Of a stretch of DNA of 15,656 nt, positions 14,495 through 15,656 are shown in pieces. Both the position numbers and the translations under genes were made by a program. The DNA lies in contig CAYHEK010000034.1 in the NCBI GenBank assembly GCA_964355545.1, forward strand, positions 1 to 15,656, in the 5' to 3' direction. The notes beneath the pieces are model-generated. The model was not told where the DNA came from and did no database searches. It saw only the letters and a list, made by a program, of their open reading frames with translations. The stretch is from JAPLGE01 sp964355545. GTDB taxonomy: Bacteria; Bipolaricaulota; Bipolaricaulia; UBA7950; UBA9294. The stretch's first letter is position 1; each line of letters opens with the position of its first letter.

Positions 14495-15656
14495 TCTCAC
14501 CAAGGACCTCGTCGCCATCCCGAGCGAGAATCCCCCGGGAAATGAAGCCGCGGTCGCCGCATACATCGGGGGATTCTTCAAGAGGCTCGGCCTCGAGCCC
14601 GACCTGGTGGAGAAGGTGTCTGGTCGGCCCAACGTCCTCGTGCGCCACGAGGGGAAGGGAGACGGGCCGACCCTCTTCCTCACTGGACACACGGACGTGG
14701 TCCCTGCTGGAGCGGGCTGGGAGAGCGATCCCTACCAACCGCTGATCCGGGACGGCAAGGTCTTCGGCCGGGGAGCCTGCGACATGAAAGGGGGACTCGC
14801 CTGCATCCTTCATGTCATGGAGCTCCTAGTGACCCATCGCGTTCCTCTTTCAGGGAGCCTCTTGTGCGCCTTCACCGTGGGGGAGGAGACCGGCGGAGTG
14901 GAGGGGGCCGCCTACCTCGTGGAGCGGGGCTTGATCGCGGCGGACATGGGAATCCTCCTCGAGCCGTCCGAGTTCGAGCTCGTGCTCGCCGAGGAGGGGG
15001 TTCTTTGGGCGCGCCTCACCACCCACGGCACCACGACGCACACACTGAACGCCGCGACTGCGACGAACGCGGTTGAGGAGATGACCTGGCTCCTTCACTC
15101 CATCCTCTCTGAGCGGTCCGCGCTTCTTGAGTGCGATCCGGGCGCGACGGAGAGCCCGATCCTATCGGTGAACATCGTGGCCGGCGGAGACAAGCCGAAC
15201 GTCATCCCGGGGCGATGCGACGCGTCGATCGACATTCGGATCCCGGCCGGGTGCGGCCTCTCGATGGAGGTCGTTCAAGGCCGGCTCCTCGATCTGCTCG
15301 CGAAAAGACGAGCGGCCGACCCGGCCCTGCGGGTCGACGCGACGTTCGACGTCGTCGGCCGGCCGTTCGAGCAGCCAAGGGACGCAAAGATCGTGCAGAT
15401 CCTCGCCGACTGCGCGGAAGAGGTGCTCGGGTACCCGCCGAAGATCGTCGGCCCGGTCCCCTCGACCGACGAGGACAGCGACGCCTACCACTACTGGACG
15501 AAAGGGAGGATCCCCACGGTCTACTTCGGCCCAGGGAAGATCAGCCAGGCGCACGCGGCGAACGAGCATGTCGAGGTGCGAGAGCTCGTTCAGGCCGCCG
15601 AGATCCTCACCCGCGTCGTGCTGCGGACGTGCGGAGAGGATCGAGGTGGTCGAGAG
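14445..15656 (+). CDS. M20 family peptidase/deacylase (ArgE/DapE-like), 3' end outside window
   Basis: The visible frame has 404 codons with no stop before the window ends, though it is already near full family length. Metal and catalytic residues are H82 and D84 (TGHTDVVP), D113 (CDMKGG), E147/E148 (GEETGG), E173 (LEPSE) and H370 (QAHAANEHV). The family includes acetylornithine deacetylase, succinyl-diaminopimelate desuccinylase and Xaa-His or tripeptide peptidases. GTG at 14445 is supported by AGGAGG five bases upstream. It starts inside the M19 gene, so the two are surely cotranscribed. There is no export signal. In this setting a dipeptidase or an N-acyl-amino-acid hydrolase is more likely than a biosynthetic ArgE or DapE. 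The specificity cannot be assigned. Confidence 0.93.
   Translation, partial: MDPRRLVGAIREDRLASLTKDLVAIPSENPPGNEAAVAAYIGGFFKRLGLEPDLVEKVSGRPNVLVRHEGKGDGPTLFLTGHTDVVPAGAGWESDPYQPLIRDGKVFGRGACDMKGGLACILHVMELLVTHRVPLSGSLLCAFTVGEETGGVEGAAYLVERGLIAADMGILLEPSEFELVLAEEGVLWARLTTHGTTTHTLNAATATNAVEEMTWLLHSILSERSALLECDPGATESPILSVNIVAGGDKPNVIPGRCDASIDIRIPAGCGLSMEVVQGRLLDLLAKRRAADPALRVDATFDVVGRPFEQPRDAKIVQILADCAEEVLGYPPKIVGPVPSTDEDSDAYHYWTKGRIPTVYFGPGKISQAHAANEHVEVRELVQAAEILTRVVLRTCGEDRGGRE

Noticed and set aside
1..15656. tRNA, rRNA, CRISPR array, insertion sequence or integrase
   Set aside because: No cloverleaf, no spaced direct repeats, and no transposase or recombinase motifs were seen on either strand.

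Overview
This is a GC-rich bacterial window, dense in genes and mostly without intergenic space. The polynucleotide phosphorylase (PNPase) fragment and the Shine-Dalgarno-led, overlapping genes show it is bacterial. The species cannot be named from sequence alone. The gene content (peptide uptake plus many cytoplasmic metallopeptidases, no sugar genes) would suit a peptide-fermenting heterotroph.

Region 1 (1-2581, + strand) is a housekeeping pair: the C-terminal part of PNPase, with an unusual second S1 domain, overlaps by 4 bases an M16 (processing-peptidase type) zinc protease. Region 2 (2582-3069) has no intact gene. It carries a GC-rich hairpin, a near-perfect 13-bp inverted repeat, and on the minus strand an apparent C-terminal relic of an aconitase-superfamily small subunit (LeuD-like) directly behind the GntR gene.

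Region 3 (3070-7504, minus strand) is an operon read leftwards: a peptide-type ABC solute-binding protein, two permeases, a possible 19-codon coupling ORF and a GntR/UTRA repressor. No ABC ATPase is present. A tandem hairpin separates the binding protein from the permeases. Region 4 (7505-7736) is a divergent control region. Two near-consensus sigma-70-type promoters point in opposite directions over the same DNA and share one symmetric -10 box. Inverted repeats overlie both -35 boxes.

Region 5 (7737-15656, + strand) is a peptidase operon: two tandem M24 (creatinase/prolidase-like) paralogues, an FMN reductase-like flavoprotein, an M14-like protein fused to a glutamine-amidotransferase-like domain, an M19 dipeptidase, and an M20 (ArgE/DapE-like) peptidase running off the window. 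None has an obvious signal peptide.

The inferred system is this: the binding protein and permeases import a peptide or modified peptide, the GntR protein senses it or a product, and the divergent operon degrades it in the cytoplasm. Two of the hydrolase-fold proteins (the first M24 and the M14) lack residues expected for normal catalysis, so their roles may not be ordinary hydrolysis. The substrate is not determinable from sequence.
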